From: a virus
Length of the DNA stretch: 30,074 nucleotides
Virus record (IMG/VR): IMGVR_UViG_3300020109_000096
Span: 1-30,074 of that record
Strand: one strand, 5' to 3'
Of this stretch, positions 29,259 through 30,074 are shown piece after piece (within the stretch, counting starts at the first letter, position 1; each line of letters starts with the position of its first letter). A program made the translations under genes and the position numbers. Under the pieces are notes generated by a model. It did not search any database. It was given only the letters and a program-made list of their open reading frames with translations, and was not told where the DNA came from.

Positions 29259-29465
29259 TCATTCTTCTTCTTCTGCGTTCAAACACTTCTCAAATTTATC
29301 TCTTAACTCATTAATCTTAGCATTGTGCTGAAACTCCATAATGTAATCATTGATTTCTTTTTCTTCTTCTGAAAGAGGCATACGATATTTGAGTTTGATA
29401 TCAATCAAACGCACCATATCCATATAATGTTCGGTGCCTTTGTGTATAAACTCTTCGTAAGTCAA
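29259..29465 (-). CDS. Small hypothetical protein (68 aa), TTG start
   Basis: The start is taken as TTG at 29465, giving (M)TYEEFIHKGTEHYMDMVRL, because it overlaps the upstream TGA as TTGA. This mirrors the ATGA overlaps elsewhere in the window, and GGAG lies about nine bases upstream. A TTG five codons earlier is possible. The product is helical and charged, with an acidic end (KCLNAEEEE), and soluble. Function unknown; it resembles small cyanophage proteins. Confidence 0.7.
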   Translation of the reverse strand: MTYEEFIHKGTEHYMDMVRLIDIKLKYRMPLSEEEKEINDYIMEFQHNAKINELRDKFEKCLNAEEEE

Positions 29466-29809
29466 TCCCTCTGTCTCCAATCGGTTTGATCTTCATCACG
29501 CTTAAACCAATCGTGTAGATCATCTGGATTATCAAAACCACGGCGACCAAAGCGTTCGTGTCCTAATCCACCAATATCAAGTTGATTCATAAAATCATCC
29601 ATCGCATCCATGTCAGGATTTTCTGCTTTCCTTCTTGCCTGACGAAGTATAGTCGCAGCAGAGCGATTTGCTTTTGCAAGTTTTTCTGCCCAGATCATAT
29701 CTTGCAAACTTACTTCTTCATGAAGAACAATCTTCTCACAGATTGCTTCTAAGCGCAAACGATACTGTGTGGAGAGCATATGCAATTTCCATATAGGGTT
29801 ATTTAGCAT
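29462..29809 (-). CDS. Hypothetical protein (115 aa)
   Basis: A 115-residue protein with a helical N-terminal part (LSTQYRLRLEAICEKIVLHE, MIWAEKLAKANRSAATILRQ). The C-terminal part is polar, with glycine, arginine and aspartate (GGLGHERFGRRGFDNPDDLH). No membrane span. The ATG at 29809 overlaps the upstream gene by 11 bases; an ATG ten codons later is an alternative. It forms a transcript with its neighbours from the promoter at 30023-30051. Function unknown. Confidence 0.75.
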   Translation of the reverse strand: MLNNPIWKLHMLSTQYRLRLEAICEKIVLHEEVSLQDMIWAEKLAKANRSAATILRQARRKAENPDMDAMDDFMNQLDIGGLGHERFGRRGFDNPDDLHDWFKRDEDQTDWRQRD

Positions 29810-29999
29810 GAATCATTGATTCTAACTCGTTGACTCTACTGAATTCTTCGTATGCTTTTTCTGACCTTTCTGATAGGATATCAGAAATATCTTCAAGGAT
29901 TACACTGTTATCAATGTATTCATCTAGATACTTATCTAGTGCTTCTTTCAAATATCGATAGCGATGCCACTCGGGAGAATATGGTTTGTAATGTGCCAT
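29799..29999 (-). CDS. Small hypothetical protein (66 aa)
   Basis: A 66-residue, tyrosine-rich and then acidic helical protein (MAHYKPYSPEWHRYRYLKEA, DKYLDEYIDNSVILEDISDI). It is the first gene after the promoter at 30023-30051, with a leader of about 15 bases. No convincing Shine-Dalgarno sequence precedes the ATG at 29999. Function unknown; an early-gene role is inferred from the promoter type. Confidence 0.78.
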   Translation of the reverse strand: MAHYKPYSPEWHRYRYLKEALDKYLDEYIDNSVILEDISDILSERSEKAYEEFSRVNELESMIHAK

Positions 30000-30022
30000 G
30001 ACAAAATAGATATATGTAGATA

Positions 30023-30051
30023 ATTATAACCTATATATATCCATTTGTCAA
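30023..30051 (-). promoter_or_regulatory. Consensus sigma70-type promoter
   Basis: Perfect -35 TTGACA (30046-30051), 17-base spacer, perfect -10 TATAAT (30023-30028). This is an early-type promoter recognised by unmodified host polymerase, driving the three small genes down to 29259. The ten bases TTGACAAATG at the -35 box are repeated at 30065-30074. Confidence 0.85.
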
Positions 30052-30074
30052 GCACCTGGATAAGCATTTGTCAA

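Overview
The window is a piece of a T4-like marine cyanophage genome (a cyanomyovirus, host probably Prochlorococcus or Synechococcus). The evidence is an AT-rich sequence, a cpeT-type phycobilin lyase gene, a phage tRNA cluster, T4-type late promoter sequence, very large collar-domain tail fibre proteins, several 2-oxoglutarate/Fe(II) oxygenases and chains of tiny overlapping genes of the kind seen in these phages. Every gene I can support is on the minus strand, so transcription runs from the right edge to the left edge.

In order of transcription: (1) 30051-29259, a strong sigma70-type promoter and three small hypothetical genes. (2) 29249-27336, a tRNA/cpeT module with two more near-consensus sigma70-type promoters, a 42-residue very basic peptide, six tRNA genes (Ile-TAT, Met-CAT, Leu-TAA, Thr-TGT, Leu-TAG, Asn-GTT), cpeT, a small gene in front of it, and two small genes before tRNA-Asn. 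(3) 27289-27255, a terminator whose T-tract runs straight into a perfect T4-type late promoter (TATAAATA).

(4) 27217-4752, a roughly 22.5 kb late block in which consecutive genes are 0-30 bases apart. It holds a 3,835-residue giant fibre/structural protein, three further collar-domain proteins (430, 288 and 1,583 residues), three different 2OG-Fe(II) oxygenases, a candidate fibre-assembly factor and two unknown genes. It ends at a strong terminator (4706-4732). (5) 4674-1, an SF2 DEAH helicase followed by a run of about fourteen small genes, many joined by ATGA-type overlaps, the last cut by the window edge.

Functionally the left and right ends look like early/middle host-takeover genes (helicase, tRNAs, bilin lyase, small unknown proteins). 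The centre looks like the adsorption apparatus with enzymes that may modify it. The most notable observations are a PEBP (YbhB/Raf-kinase-inhibitor-like) domain inside the giant fibre, helical repeat modules inserted into its N-terminal beta-helix, a class I-shaped tRNA with a leucine anticodon, cpeT ending inside tRNA-Thr, a promoter whose -35 box lies in a terminator loop, and an out-of-frame 33-bp duplication at the end of the putative fibre-assembly gene. No plus-strand gene, IS element, CRISPR array or attachment site was seen.
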